In this document: positions 52,930 to 63,037 of the stretch, in pieces
Numbering within the stretch: the first letter of the stretch is position 1
How the letters are laid out: each line of letters opens with the position of its first letter
NCBI GenBank assembly: GCA_965216695.1
Contig: OZ244212.1
Coordinates: forward strand, 248,001-312,000
From: G965216695 sp965216695
Lineage (GTDB): Bacteria; Pseudomonadota; Gammaproteobacteria; Pseudomonadales; Azotimanducaceae
DNA length: 64,000 bases
Reading direction: 5' to 3'
Program-made: the position numbers and the translations under genes
Notes under the pieces: model-generated
Database searches by the model: none
Told to the model about the DNA's origin: nothing
Seen by the model: only the letters and a program-made list of their open reading frames with translations

Positions 52930-54072
52930 ATGGCGTTTTCGATCTGCTTCGTTACGCTGAACGCGTACGGGCTATTCCAACCTTCCGGTACCCAGCACAT
53001 CGGCGGCGCCGAAGTTCAGCAGATTGAACTCGCGCGCTGGCTCGCACAACGCGGGCACCGAGTTGTATTCGTCACAAAAGATCAGGGCGCGTCAATGCTT
53101 CCCGAAGTGGATGGAATCCGATTATCTCGGGCCTACGCCGCCAACGACGGGCTTCCAATCGTCCGGATGGTGTATCCCCGTTGGTGGAAACTGACCAGAG
53201 CACTCCGGCTAGCAGGTACGGATGTCTACTACCAGCGCAGCGCCGGGATTGAAACCGGCCAGGTCGCATTGTGGTGCCGGCGGCAATCGCGCCACTTCGT
53301 ATATGCAACCGCCAGCGAAGCGGATTGCTACCCCGACGTTCAATTCATCCAGCGTGGATTCGAACGCCGGATTTATCGATGGGGCCTATCCCATGCCCAA
53401 ACCGTCCTCGCGCAAACCACGCGCCAGGCCGAACTGTTGAGGCAGCACTACGACATCAAGGCTGCGATCGTGCCCAACGCATTCGATCCGACACGTATCG
53501 CGCACACCCCGCCACCGCCGACGTCGCAACGACCTCGCTTTTGCTGGGTAGGCCGGTTCGCAGACGTGAAGCGTCTGGATTGGTTCCTGGATATCGCGGA
53601 AGCACGCCCGGAATATGACTTCTGTGTGATCGGGCGACCCAATCCCGCGTACACGCACAACCAAGCTCTGCTCGACCGACTCACGGCCCTGCCGAACGCA
53701 GACCATATACCCCACCTACCGAGAGAGATGATCGCGAGCGCTTACGCCCAGTGTAACGCGCTGATCTGTACGTCCAGCGTAGAGGGGTTTCCCAACACGT
53801 TTCTGGAATCGTGGTTCGTCGGCAGACCCGTGATCACGACGTATGACCCAGGCCAAATCGTCACCAACCATCAGGAACTCGGTTGGGTCGCAGACCAACG
53901 GGATTCGCTGCTCGTCGCCGTGGACAGTGCCGCTCGACAAAGCGACGACCAACGACGCTCAACGGCTGCGAAGGTACGCGCGTTCGCGGAATCGAATCAC
54001 GCCCAAAACGTGGTGTGGCCACGACTGGAGACGTTGATAGACACCGCGGTTCGCGGCGGCGGAGACGTTTGA
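52930..54072 (+). CDS. GT4-family glycosyltransferase
   Basis: Glycosyltransferase of 380 residues from ATG 52930. It has an N-terminal Rossmann domain (GGAEVQQIELARWLAQRGH), the middle AAIVPNAFDP and FCWVGRFADVKRLDWFLD, and the C-terminal EGFPNTFLESWFVGRPVITT motif with the E-x7-E nucleotide-sugar site of retaining GT-B enzymes. The sugar donor is unknown. It probably acts in the cytosol on the lipid-linked repeat unit. It forms an operon with the transglutaminase-like gene and converges with the beta-helix gene. Confidence 0.9.
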   Translation: MAFSICFVTLNAYGLFQPSGTQHIGGAEVQQIELARWLAQRGHRVVFVTKDQGASMLPEVDGIRLSRAYAANDGLPIVRMVYPRWWKLTRALRLAGTDVYYQRSAGIETGQVALWCRRQSRHFVYATASEADCYPDVQFIQRGFERRIYRWGLSHAQTVLAQTTRQAELLRQHYDIKAAIVPNAFDPTRIAHTPPPPTSQRPRFCWVGRFADVKRLDWFLDIAEARPEYDFCVIGRPNPAYTHNQALLDRLTALPNADHIPHLPREMIASAYAQCNALICTSSVEGFPNTFLESWFVGRPVITTYDPGQIVTNHQELGWVADQRDSLLVAVDSAARQSDDQRRSTAAKVRAFAESNHAQNVVWPRLETLIDTAVRGGGDV

Positions 54073-54118
54073 GCGAACCGCCGGGGCCTCTCACCCCGGC
54101 GTACGGACATCGATCAGA

Positions 54119-55651
54119 TCAGCTGCCGCTACCAGACAGCAGTACCGGAGGTTCCGGACGAACGATGGATCCGTCCTCAAACGGACCCATATCGGGCGCG
54201 GCGCCACGCCAATGACGGCACGCTGCGTTGGGATCCATCGGTTGGGCGGCATCGTCGGCCCGCTCGCAATGCACACCGGGCACGATGCGTCCCTGATCCA
54301 CGAGGCGATTCGCCGACATGGCCAGCGTCGCCAGCAAGGACTCGCGCACGCGCTGAAACTTCGCCGCAACCGACGTACCGCCAGGTACGGTGAAATCGAA
54401 CTGCATCGCACTCGGTTCAGTATCGAAGCCGGGATTTCCCTCTTTGTGGCCCATCCAGTTATTCGACGTAGGGATCGTGGAGTCGGACAGATAGAGGTCG
54501 TGCGCTCCACCATTGGAGTACGAGACGTTGTTCGCCACCATCGTGCGCGAATGGTCCACCTGGGTAATCGACACGAACATGCCGTGGAGACCGTTGGTCA
54601 GGGACATGTTGTTGGCGACGATGCCAAAGTCTGCAAATCGCAGTTCGAGACCGTTGGAGAGATTTCCTATGGCCGTGTTACCGACCCAGTCGATGGGCCC
54701 GGCGACACTGTTCAGACCTTTGAAACCCTTGTTGCCTTCCGGACCATTGAACAGCGAAATGTTGTCGACGATCTGCGATCCCACGCCTATGGAATGATCG
54801 AACCCATCGTCCGCGTTATGCCAGGCAATGTTGTCGCGGACTGTGTTGCCGGGGCATGCGTTTTTCATGCCGAGATCGGCCGCCTCGACCTGGCAGAACT
54901 TACTGGACATAACACCGTCCGAATTCCCGCCGCCGGCCGGATCACCGTTGACCGGCGGTACCTTCTGACCGTCTGCCTGAAAGCCGTTGCGATAGGTCAA
55001 CGTACGCTCAATAACGCTGTTCGAAACCGCTCGCGGCGTGGAATTGGAAACGAGCAAGGCAACCCCGCTGCCGTGTCGCGATCGAAACGACTCAACCTCG
55101 CGCACCTGGTTCCCGGTGATCTCGATGCCCGAGTTGCCCAGGATGGCAATATTGTCGCCCCAGTTGTCGTGCACGATGAGATTTTCGGCCACGCCGTAGT
55201 TGCCGCCGAGCACAATGCCGTAGCGACTGGAATCACTCAGTTCCAGATTCCGAACCTGAACGTGGTCGCCCACGATATCAATCAGGCGCTGGTTGGACGT
55301 GGATGGCTGTTCCGTTCCTTCTTGAAAACCGAATCCACGCAGGTGAACCCATTCGCCATCGAACGGCTCGATCCGAATCGGCCGGTCCGCCGTGCCGGAC
55401 TTTTCGATTCGCATCAGCTCACGCGCGACGCGGGTGGCTTCATCGTGTCGGTACTCGCCCCCCTGAATCTTGATCACGACCCCGGGTCCGGCTGCGTCCG
55501 CCGCAGCCTGAAAAGCGCGCTCGACGCCCTTACTCGTGTCGAACTCCAACCCCGGACCCACGCAGTGAATCGCTGCGTCGGCACAATTCGGAGGTACTGC
55601 TTGCGCGCCAAGCGCAAGCGCGGTGAGCAAAATGGCTACCACAAAGCGCAT
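54119..55651 (-). CDS. Secreted right-handed parallel beta-helix protein
   Basis: Protein of 510 residues. ATG 55651 has GGAG eight bases upstream and begins a clear signal peptide (VVAILLTALALGAQAVPP). The rest is built of short N/G/V/I-rich coils such as VRNLELSDSSRYGIVLGGNYGVAENLIVHDN, repeated through residue 420. This is the parallel beta-helix fold of polysaccharide lyases and epimerases. With heparinase II/III and deacetylase genes adjacent, a periplasmic lyase or epimerase acting on the exported glycan is likely. No catalytic residues can be assigned. It is transcribed alone, opposite to its neighbours. Confidence 0.85.
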   Translation of the reverse strand: MRFVVAILLTALALGAQAVPPNCADAAIHCVGPGLEFDTSKGVERAFQAAADAAGPGVVIKIQGGEYRHDEATRVARELMRIEKSGTADRPIRIEPFDGEWVHLRGFGFQEGTEQPSTSNQRLIDIVGDHVQVRNLELSDSSRYGIVLGGNYGVAENLIVHDNWGDNIAILGNSGIEITGNQVREVESFRSRHGSGVALLVSNSTPRAVSNSVIERTLTYRNGFQADGQKVPPVNGDPAGGGNSDGVMSSKFCQVEAADLGMKNACPGNTVRDNIAWHNADDGFDHSIGVGSQIVDNISLFNGPEGNKGFKGLNSVAGPIDWVGNTAIGNLSNGLELRFADFGIVANNMSLTNGLHGMFVSITQVDHSRTMVANNVSYSNGGAHDLYLSDSTIPTSNNWMGHKEGNPGFDTEPSAMQFDFTVPGGTSVAAKFQRVRESLLATLAMSANRLVDQGRIVPGVHCERADDAAQPMDPNAACRHWRGAAPDMGPFEDGSIVRPEPPVLLSGSGS

Positions 55652-55877
55652 CGCCAGCTCCATAACAACTGCTCTAGGCGCGGATGATACAGCATTTGCC
55701 GCTCGGCCGAAGCGCGGACCGTTCACACATTGGGTGCCGCCGGTGCCGCAACGGCAAAACCCCGTAGCGTGATGGCCTTCCGGTTTTTTGACCCCTTCGG
55801 CTTCCGCGAATCGATTAAAATTCCGACGTCGGCATCCACCGACCTACCTGTAATATCGGACGGCAGTAGACGGTCAG

Positions 55878-57824
55878 ATGGCACGCCCTTTGACATGGTA
55901 TTTCAAGCGCTTGCAGCGCATGGACGGCGAGGAGATTGCCTGGCGCCTGCGCAGCGAAGTGCGTGCATGGGTCGACGTCGCCCGCGTGCGCACCGGCGCC
56001 GTGCCCAATCGGCAAGGCCACCTACCCCAACCGCGCGTTCCGCTCTGCAACATCCCCGCCCAGGCGATCGAACGGACGCAGGACTGCCCAGCGTCTCAAG
56101 CGGTGATTTCCGACGCAGCAGAACTGCTGGACAACCGTATCAGCTTCTTCAATCACGACGCCCTCGACCTCGGCGACCCCGTGGATTGGCACCGTGATTG
56201 GAACACCGGCGTCGCCGCAGAGCGCGGTCTAAGCCATTTCATCGACTACCGGGACGCAAACAAAACGGGCGATTGCAAACAGGTGTGGGAGCCTAACCGC
56301 CACCACCAGTTGGTCACGCTCGCTCTGGCCTACCGACTGACGCGAAATACCGCGTACCGCGACAAAGTCTTCAGCCTGCTGGACGCATGGATTACGGACA
56401 ATCCGTACGGCTACGGCATGAACTGGCGCAGCCCACTCGAGGTTGCCATTCGGATCATCAGCTGGGTGTTCGCTTTGGATCTCACCGGCGTGAGCGAACT
56501 GGATGGCAACCAATCGGAGCGGTTGCACACGGCCGCATATCAGCATTGTGTGGACGTCGCTGGAAAGTTCTCACGCGGCTCGTCCGCAAACAACCACGTG
56601 ATTGGTGAAGCGGCCGGCGTTTTCATCGCGGCATGTTACTGGTTTCCGGACGAGGAAAAATGGATCGCCGACGCGCAGGAGATTCTGGAAGCTGAGATCC
56701 TCAACCAGACCTACCCCGACGGCGGCAGCCGGGAACAGGCGCTGAGCTATCAGTTTTTCGTCATTCAGTTCTTCAAACTCTGCGGTGTCGCCGGCGAGCG
56801 CTACAACCATCCGTTTTCAGATGCGTTCTGGCAACGACTTGCGGGGATGTACGATTTCGTAGAACGGTTCCGGCCGTTTCAGGGCTGCCTACCGATGTTC
56901 GGCGATCAGGACGACGGATACGTCGTTCATTTCGGCGCCCACATTCACGACCTGAACGATCATCGGTCATGGCGCAAGGCGTTGTCCGGCGAGGCGACGC
57001 CCCATCACCTACCGAGCCAGATGCTGCTACCCGACGGATCGCTCTCGCGGATGCCACGCCCGCGCAGCGTCGAGGCCCCGGCCGCCGCGCACGCATTCAG
57101 GCATGCGGGACACGTCATACTCAATCAGGGTGGGATTGCCGTGCTGTTTGACGCAGCCGAGCTCGGCTATGGCAGTATGGCAGCGCACGGCCATGCCGAC
57201 GCGCTGCAGGTATGCGTCACCTGGAAAGGCCAGCCTGTACTCGTAGACAGCGGCACATACGACTACTTCACACACCCCCAATTGCGCGAATACTTCCGCA
57301 GCACCGCAGCCCACAACACGATTCGCCTCGACGAGCGCGATCAGTCGCTCAGCGCAGGACCGTTCATGTGGTCCGAACGCGCGGACGCGGAGCTGGTGAA
57401 GTGCGATGCCTGCGATGGAGGCGCACGGGCGGTGGGCCGCTTGAAACACTATCCGGGAATCAGTGGCGACAGATTCGTAGAAATCCAGCGCGACGTTGCG
57501 TTGAACGAGCGCGACCCGGCAATGATCGTTGAAGACACCGTTCGCATCCGCGGCCAAAGCAAGGTGGAACGCTTCTTCCACATACACCCGGACATTGCCG
57601 TCGCATGCGAATCCCCCGGGCACTACCGGTTGTCGTGGCCGGGGCAAACGCTGGAGCTGTCGATCGACGATGGCAGCGAATGCGAACTGGTCACCGAGGG
57701 CGAGCTCACGCATTTCAGTCCTTCCTATCACACGCTACTGTCTGGAAGCTGTATCGTCGCGACGAGTACCGCCAGCGAATCGATTCCCCTCAAACTGCGT
57801 TGCAGGCTGCGGGAGGTGGGCTAA
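55878..57824 (+). CDS. Heparinase II/III family protein
   Basis: Protein of 648 residues with the alpha/alpha toroid N-terminal domain (about 60-370, including NNHVIGEAAGVFIAA and SYQFFVIQFFKL) and the C-terminal heparinase II/III beta-sandwich (AAHGHADALQVCVTWKGQPVLVDSGTYDYF, AHNTIRLDERDQS). The His/Tyr pairs of the lyase active site (NNH; SYQFF; HGHAD) are present. Such genes are a constant feature of exopolysaccharide loci of PEP-CTERM/exosortase type. No signal peptide is obvious. It is coupled by TAATG to the next gene. Confidence 0.92.
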   Translation: MARPLTWYFKRLQRMDGEEIAWRLRSEVRAWVDVARVRTGAVPNRQGHLPQPRVPLCNIPAQAIERTQDCPASQAVISDAAELLDNRISFFNHDALDLGDPVDWHRDWNTGVAAERGLSHFIDYRDANKTGDCKQVWEPNRHHQLVTLALAYRLTRNTAYRDKVFSLLDAWITDNPYGYGMNWRSPLEVAIRIISWVFALDLTGVSELDGNQSERLHTAAYQHCVDVAGKFSRGSSANNHVIGEAAGVFIAACYWFPDEEKWIADAQEILEAEILNQTYPDGGSREQALSYQFFVIQFFKLCGVAGERYNHPFSDAFWQRLAGMYDFVERFRPFQGCLPMFGDQDDGYVVHFGAHIHDLNDHRSWRKALSGEATPHHLPSQMLLPDGSLSRMPRPRSVEAPAAAHAFRHAGHVILNQGGIAVLFDAAELGYGSMAAHGHADALQVCVTWKGQPVLVDSGTYDYFTHPQLREYFRSTAAHNTIRLDERDQSLSAGPFMWSERADAELVKCDACDGGARAVGRLKHYPGISGDRFVEIQRDVALNERDPAMIVEDTVRIRGQSKVERFFHIHPDIAVACESPGHYRLSWPGQTLELSIDDGSECELVTEGELTHFSPSYHTLLSGSCIVATSTASESIPLKLRCRLREVG

Positions 57825-58747
57825 TGCTTGTACTGTGCACGCGCAGCGAGGCGTTCGCCCGCTTCGCGATCAACCTGCCTGGCGCTCGTCGCTGGCTGCG
57901 CGTACCGTTGGGTCACCTGTCTGCGTTTCGCGACGATGACGTGATCGATTGGGTCTACCGGCAGATTGGCTTGGGTTCAGGCGTCACGAAACAAACGCAC
58001 CGCGGCCGGTTCGACGCGGTCGATGCGACAACCGTCCGCTGGATCAACGAACTGAACCTGCGCGACGTACACGACGTCGGTGTCTCGAGTGGCATTACGT
58101 CCCTGGACTTGTGGGAACGGCTGCGCGCCGAGCACCCGGGTTCAAGCCTGACGATATCGGATAAATATGCGCAATTTCACCGGTCTTTGGATTCGTTCGT
58201 GCACCGAATCTACGAATCCGACGGAAATCTGTTGTGCAGCTATATCGGGCCGCTGTACGGAGACGGCCACGTTACGTGGAAGTTTCCGCTGTCTGCATTA
58301 CTGCACCGGTGGGCACAAAAACAGCCGCGCGGTCGTACCGAGCCATTCCTGCTCTACCATCCGCGCGTCATCGATCTCCTCGATCAGGGTGCAATCCGCC
58401 ACACGCAATTCGACGTGCTGGCAGCCGATTCCCCGGCAGACGCGTACGATTACGTTCGCTGCATGAATCTGCTGAATCTGTCGTACTTCTCGGAGGATGA
58501 CATCCGACGCGGCGTGCGGGCACTTTGGAACACTCTGAATCCAGGCGGCGTACTCCAGATCGGTCGAACCGACCAGACATTGCGGAACGACGTGTCGTTC
58601 TACCGCAAGAGCGCGGCCGGCCTCGAAGTCATCGAGCAGATCGGTTCGGGTTCCGAAATTGATTCAATCGTGCGGGACAGCGTCGCCGACCTCCTCATAA
58701 CCCACGCACCAGAGGGATGCCGTGAAGCAAGTCGTTCAAAACTATAA
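57824..58747 (+). CDS. SAM-methyltransferase-like protein of the glycan locus
   Basis: Protein of 307 residues. ATG 57824 overlaps the heparinase stop by one base, with GGAGGTGGG upstream. The second half has features of a class I methyltransferase: VHDVGVSSGITSLDLWERL as the nucleotide loop, YDYVRCMNLLNLSYFSEDDIRRGVRALWNTLNPGGVLQIGRT resembling the post-methyl strand of CheR-like enzymes. It might methylate a sugar or act as a regulator. Its 3' end overlaps the dehydrogenase fusion gene by 26 bp, so the three genes form a tight unit. Confidence 0.72.
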   Translation: MLVLCTRSEAFARFAINLPGARRWLRVPLGHLSAFRDDDVIDWVYRQIGLGSGVTKQTHRGRFDAVDATTVRWINELNLRDVHDVGVSSGITSLDLWERLRAEHPGSSLTISDKYAQFHRSLDSFVHRIYESDGNLLCSYIGPLYGDGHVTWKFPLSALLHRWAQKQPRGRTEPFLLYHPRVIDLLDQGAIRHTQFDVLAADSPADAYDYVRCMNLLNLSYFSEDDIRRGVRALWNTLNPGGVLQIGRTDQTLRNDVSFYRKSAAGLEVIEQIGSGSEIDSIVRDSVADLLITHAPEGCREASRSKL

Positions 58748-60890
58748 AACCGGCGATCTGAAGCTAGAAGACGTACCGGTTCCCGTGTGCACACCGGGCT
58801 GTGTCCTCGTTCGCACGGAGTATTCCGTCGTGAGTACGGGGACCGAAAAGATGAAGGTGGACCAGGCTCGCATGAACCTGCTGGAGAAAGCGCGCACCCG
58901 GCCCGATCAGGTGCGAAAAGTGCTTCAGAGCGTGAGTCAGGTAGGTATCAAGGAAACGCTCAGTAAGGTTCAGGAACGGCTGGATTCATTGACGCCGCTC
59001 GGCTACAGCAGTATCGGCAGGGTGGAACAGGTGGGTGGCAATATCGACCACCTGAAGATCGGCGATCGAGTCGTCTGCGCTGGGGAAGGGATCGCCTGCC
59101 ACGCGGAGTGGGTCAGCGTGCCGAAGAACCTGTGCGCCAGGGTCGATGACGATGTGCCAGCAGTCGACGCAGCCTTCGCCACGGTCGGCGCGATTGCCAT
59201 GAACGGCATCCGGCAGGCGCGACTCGCCATCGGCGATACCGTTGTCGTGATCGGGCTGGGGCTTGTGGGTCTGCTTGCCATTCAGCTGTTGCGGGCCGCC
59301 GGCTGCCGCACCGTCGGTATTGATCTGGACCCCGCAAAAGTCGAACTGGCACGCAAAGCCGGTGCTCATGCCTCGTTCGTGCGCAACGACCCGGGGCTGG
59401 AAGCCGCCATTGCCGAGTTCACCGGCGGCCACGGCGTCGATTGCACCTACATTGCCGCAAGCGCACGCTCGGCCGACCCGATGCACCTCGCAGGGCAACT
59501 GACCCGCGACCGCGGCAACGTGGTCATCGTCGGAATGGTGCCGATCGAAGCCGAGTGGCGCGAATACTACGCAAAAGAGCTGAACGTGCTGCTGTCGCGG
59601 TCGTACGGACCAGGCCGCTACGATCCCGTCTACGAACAGCGCGGCATCGATTATCCGATCGGCTACGTGCCCTGGACGTTGCAGCGTAACCTGAAGGAAT
59701 TCGTGCGCCTCGTTGCCGACGGCGCCGTTCGGCCGAGCGACCTCGGCGTGCGCGAGTATCCGTTCGACCAGGCGCCCGATGCATATCAAGCGCTACACGA
59801 CAATGCAACCGGCGGCGCCGCGGCCATTGTCTTCCACTATGAATCGACGCCGCGCCCGGCTGTTACGCGAATCGACACTGTGACGGCGACACCGCCGCTG
59901 AACTCGGCCGTAGGCGTCGGATTGATCGGCGTAGGCAACTTTGCCACGGGCACCCTGATCCCAGCGCTCAAACGGTGTGGCAACGCGGACTTGGTGGGCG
60001 CCTGTTCCGCGCGTGGACTCAGCGCCAAGAGCACTGCCAACCGGCACACGTTCCGCTACGCTGCCAGTGACTATCAGGAGTTGCTCGACGACCCGGACAT
60101 TCACGCTGTAGTCATCGCCACGCGTCACAACACCCACGCCGCTTTCGCAAGCGCCGCGTTGTCCGCGGGAAAACATGTATTCGTTGAGAAACCGCTGGCA
60201 TTGAAGGAATCGGAACTCGCCGAACTCGCAAACACGGCTAAGGCATCGCCCGGCATGCTGATGCCAGGCTTCAACCGACGATTCAGCCCGCTGAGCGAGG
60301 GCGTTCGCAATTTCTTCGCGGCGGATGGCGGCGCACTGGAGATGATCTGTCGTGTGAACGCTGGCCCGATCCCCGCAGACTCCTGGTACCAGGATCCAGA
60401 AGAAGGCGGCTGGCGGATCGTAAGCGAAGGCTGTCACTGGATAGATCTGATGAGCTACGTGTGCCGATCGCACCCTAGCTCCGTCAGTGCAACGATCGTC
60501 GGCGGGGACGTGCCGGGCGGCCAGAACGACAATTGCATTGCAACCTTGCGATTCGAGAACGGAACCATTGGAACCCTCGGATACTTCAGTAACGGCGCCG
60601 CGACATTTCCGAAGGAACGGCTGGAGGTTTTCGGCCAGGACAAAGTCGCCGTGATCGACAATTGGCATGCCGCGCACCTGCACGGCGACGGCACCCGGAA
60701 AACACTCAAGCCCGGCTCGTCGGGAAAGGGTCACAACGCCGAAATGGCCGCATTCGTGAGTGCCATCAAAGACGGGGGCGACTGCCCCATTTCACTGAGC
60801 AGCGCCCTCGCAACGACTGCAACGACATTCGCCATTCTTGAGTCGCTGCGTGCCGGGGGTGCTTTCGTGGATGTGGTACCGCCCGCGTAG
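58722..60890 (+). CDS. Bi-domain oxidoreductase: zinc-type alcohol dehydrogenase fused to Gfo/Idh/MocA domain
   Basis: Fusion of 722 residues from GTG 58722. Residues 1-370 form a medium-chain dehydrogenase with a GLGLVGLLAIQLLRAAG Rossmann loop. Residues 395-715 form a Gfo/Idh/MocA oxidoreductase with VGLIGVGNFATGTLIPAL, EKPLALKE and GCHWIDLMSYVC. This bi-domain arrangement is known from exopolysaccharide loci and is thought to modify nucleotide sugars. Whether both halves are active cannot be said. It is the last gene of the heparinase operon; the deacetylase gene converges on it. Confidence 0.92.
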   Translation: MKQVVQNYKTGDLKLEDVPVPVCTPGCVLVRTEYSVVSTGTEKMKVDQARMNLLEKARTRPDQVRKVLQSVSQVGIKETLSKVQERLDSLTPLGYSSIGRVEQVGGNIDHLKIGDRVVCAGEGIACHAEWVSVPKNLCARVDDDVPAVDAAFATVGAIAMNGIRQARLAIGDTVVVIGLGLVGLLAIQLLRAAGCRTVGIDLDPAKVELARKAGAHASFVRNDPGLEAAIAEFTGGHGVDCTYIAASARSADPMHLAGQLTRDRGNVVIVGMVPIEAEWREYYAKELNVLLSRSYGPGRYDPVYEQRGIDYPIGYVPWTLQRNLKEFVRLVADGAVRPSDLGVREYPFDQAPDAYQALHDNATGGAAAIVFHYESTPRPAVTRIDTVTATPPLNSAVGVGLIGVGNFATGTLIPALKRCGNADLVGACSARGLSAKSTANRHTFRYAASDYQELLDDPDIHAVVIATRHNTHAAFASAALSAGKHVFVEKPLALKESELAELANTAKASPGMLMPGFNRRFSPLSEGVRNFFAADGGALEMICRVNAGPIPADSWYQDPEEGGWRIVSEGCHWIDLMSYVCRSHPSSVSATIVGGDVPGGQNDNCIATLRFENGTIGTLGYFSNGAATFPKERLEVFGQDKVAVIDNWHAAHLHGDGTRKTLKPGSSGKGHNAEMAAFVSAIKDGGDCPISLSSALATTATTFAILESLRAGGAFVDVVPPA

Positions 60891-60911
60891 CGGTTTCGTA
60901 TGGGTCGCCGG

Positions 60912-61970
60912 TCAGCGAAAGACGTCGCGATAGACGCCCGTAGCGAGCGCGAAGAGCTCGACTGCGGATGCGGTAGGCGACCAATTGATGCGGCGTAGTT
61001 GCATCACGTTGGCGCCTCGCGTGTTCTGACCTTCAACCGATGTTGTGGCGGCCAGATACCCGGCCGACTCCACCCACTCCGCCGCCGTCTGATCGAACGT
61101 GCCGTTGGGGTAACAAAAGAGCCGTACATCCGCGTCCGACATGCGCTCAAGCACTCGCGCGGAGTGCCGCAGTTCAGTCATCGCTTCCTCACGCTCCAAC
61201 AACGGCAAACGCACATGCGAGTGCGTATGCGATCCAATCGTCACAAGTGGCGAGCGCGCACTCGCGCGCATCGTGTCTTCGTCAACGATGGCGCATGGAG
61301 ACTGAGGACCGTAGTCGTCCAGCAGACTGCGGCCGGCAATCGCCTCGACCGGTCCGATGATTTCGTCGGCCACCTCCTCCAACACCTGCTCGCGATCACC
61401 GTGCATTTTTACCCGTTCGAACACCTCGTGCATTGCTCGCTTGAGATCGTCACGGCTCCCAGACGCCACGGAAATATCACCACCCGGTAACGGGAGTGTC
61501 GCTGGGCCGGTGACGTTTTTCTGCAACGCGTAGTCGACCCGGTCGAACCAGTACGGACGCCCCGTCTCGACATAGCCACTGACCACGAAGAACGTCGCCG
61601 GAATCTCCAGTTCCTCGAGAATCGGCAGGGCGTCGGTAAAGTTATTGAGGTACCCGTCGTCGAACGTGATGACCGTGGCGTTGGGCTCGGGGGGCGCGTC
61701 GCCCCGCAATATTCGCACCGCGTGTTCCAGCGAAACGAACGTTCGCCGCGACTTCAGAAAGGCGAGGTTCTCGCGCAAACGTTCCGCCGGCAGGTAGGAA
61801 CGCAGCGGCCACCAGGGTCGCTCGATGTCCTGGTCGAGCACAGAGTGAATCGTGAGAATGCTGACACGGTCGCGCGTAAGCGCTTTCCAAAGCCCAATGA
61901 ACCCGGTTCGATACAACGTTTGCGACAACAGCATTCGAATCAACGGGGACGCTCCGCATGCGAAGGACAC
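60912..61970 (-). CDS. Polysaccharide deacetylase (NodB-like)
   Basis: Carbohydrate esterase 4 domain protein of 352 residues. Motif 1 is ITFDDGY (metal and catalytic Asp), motif 2 is GSHTHSH (two metal His), motif 3 is LFCYPNGTFD. An N-terminal helical stretch may be a membrane anchor; no classic signal peptide is evident. It removes acetyl groups from N-acetylated sugars of the polymer or precursor. GTG 61970 is the start, but internal starts are possible. It diverges from the sulfotransferase gene. Confidence 0.92.
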   Translation of the reverse strand: MSFACGASPLIRMLLSQTLYRTGFIGLWKALTRDRVSILTIHSVLDQDIERPWWPLRSYLPAERLRENLAFLKSRRTFVSLEHAVRILRGDAPPEPNATVITFDDGYLNNFTDALPILEELEIPATFFVVSGYVETGRPYWFDRVDYALQKNVTGPATLPLPGGDISVASGSRDDLKRAMHEVFERVKMHGDREQVLEEVADEIIGPVEAIAGRSLLDDYGPQSPCAIVDEDTMRASARSPLVTIGSHTHSHVRLPLLEREEAMTELRHSARVLERMSDADVRLFCYPNGTFDQTAAEWVESAGYLAATTSVEGQNTRGANVMQLRRINWSPTASAVELFALATGVYRDVFR

Positions 61971-62080
61971 GGTTGAAGGCTCAGCGTATCAGGCATCATC
62001 AGGGACTCTCAGCCAACGCGGATGCTGAGAAAAACCTCAAAGTTTGCAGATACTTGCCGCATTGTTGTGAAAAGATACCG

Positions 62081-62086
62081 TATAAT
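62081..62086 (+). promoter_or_regulatory. Consensus -10 box TATAAT upstream of the sulfotransferase
   Basis: Perfect TATAAT 24 bases before ATG 62111. The -35 is weak: TTGTTG at 62062 has only a 13-bp spacer and TTGCCG at 62054 has 21. It probably drives the sulfotransferase and flippase genes. Confidence 0.5.
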
Positions 62087-62110
62087 GGCCGCACTCTAGC
62101 ATGCACGACA

Positions 62111-63034
62111 ATGATGGGCACGCGGAAACTTCTGTACATTGCCGCGCCAAGCTACTCGGGCTCGACTCTTCTCACGATACTACTGGACTGTCATCCTGAA
62201 ATCACCACGGTGGGTGAACTGAAGGCGTCCGCGTTTGGCGACATCGAAACATACCCCTGTTCCTGCGGACAGCGGCTGCTCGACTGTCCGCATTGGAATC
62301 GGTTCGAATCGTTGGTCCGCGAACGCCAGGAATCGTTTCGACTTTCGTCCTGGAACACACACTTCGGATCCGACGCCAACGACATTTCATCCAAAGTCGT
62401 ACGCGCCGAGCTTCGCGGAGCGTGGTTCGAATGCGTGAGAGACGTCGCACTTAGCATGTGGCCGGCGACCAAGCGCCGACTTAACCGGATTCTCGACGTC
62501 AATCGCGCCTGCATCGATGCACAAACGCAGATAGCGGATGCCCCGGTCTTTCTGGATGGGTCGAAAGACCCGATACGCGCCAAATACTTCGCGCGGTACG
62601 CCTCGGATTACGACCTCTACCTGGTAAATCTCGTGCGGGACGGCCGGGGCGTCACCAACTCGTATATGCGCCACGAATCCGTACCGATTGGGACGGCGAT
62701 CGACCAATGGCAATCCAAGGTCATTGAGATGCAGCGGCTTGCGCGGATCGTCGGTGACACGCACCACAGGGAGATCCGTTACGAAGATCTGTGCCGTGAG
62801 CCCCTCGAGACGGTAAATGCAATTCTGGAATTCACCGGTCTCGACCCCCTGCAAGAACTACCATTGCCGCTGCGCGCCGACGAGCGTCACATTCTCGGCA
62901 ACACAATGCGTCTGAAAGACATCAGCGCCGTGCTGCAGGACGAAAAATGGAGGACGTCTTTGACTTCCACTGATCTCGAGACGTTCGCCCGCCGGGCGGG
63001 CACTCTCAACGCCTCGCTGGGTTACGACGCGTAG
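62111..63034 (+). CDS. PAPS-dependent sulfotransferase
   Basis: Sulfotransferase of about 307 residues. The 5'-phosphosulfate loop is APSYSGSTLLTILL near the N terminus (Y/S-G-S-T-L form), and the 3'-phosphate region LVNLVRDGRGVTNSYMR follows. RYEDLCREPLETV is the typical third block. It would add sulfate to a sugar or lipid of the glycan. Cysteines CSCGQRLLDCPHW after the P-loop may bind a metal. ATG 62111 is preferred (62114 is equivalent); the frame is open upstream but overlaps the deacetylase start. The flippase gene follows after 3 bp. Confidence 0.9.
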   Translation: MMGTRKLLYIAAPSYSGSTLLTILLDCHPEITTVGELKASAFGDIETYPCSCGQRLLDCPHWNRFESLVRERQESFRLSSWNTHFGSDANDISSKVVRAELRGAWFECVRDVALSMWPATKRRLNRILDVNRACIDAQTQIADAPVFLDGSKDPIRAKYFARYASDYDLYLVNLVRDGRGVTNSYMRHESVPIGTAIDQWQSKVIEMQRLARIVGDTHHREIRYEDLCREPLETVNAILEFTGLDPLQELPLPLRADERHILGNTMRLKDISAVLQDEKWRTSLTSTDLETFARRAGTLNASLGYDA

Positions 63035-63037
63035 TTC

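Noticed and set aside
54212..55687. Plus-strand open frame of 491 codons opposite the beta-helix gene
   Set aside because: No domain or signal peptide; the minus-strand protein has a signal peptide, ribosome site and repeat fold.
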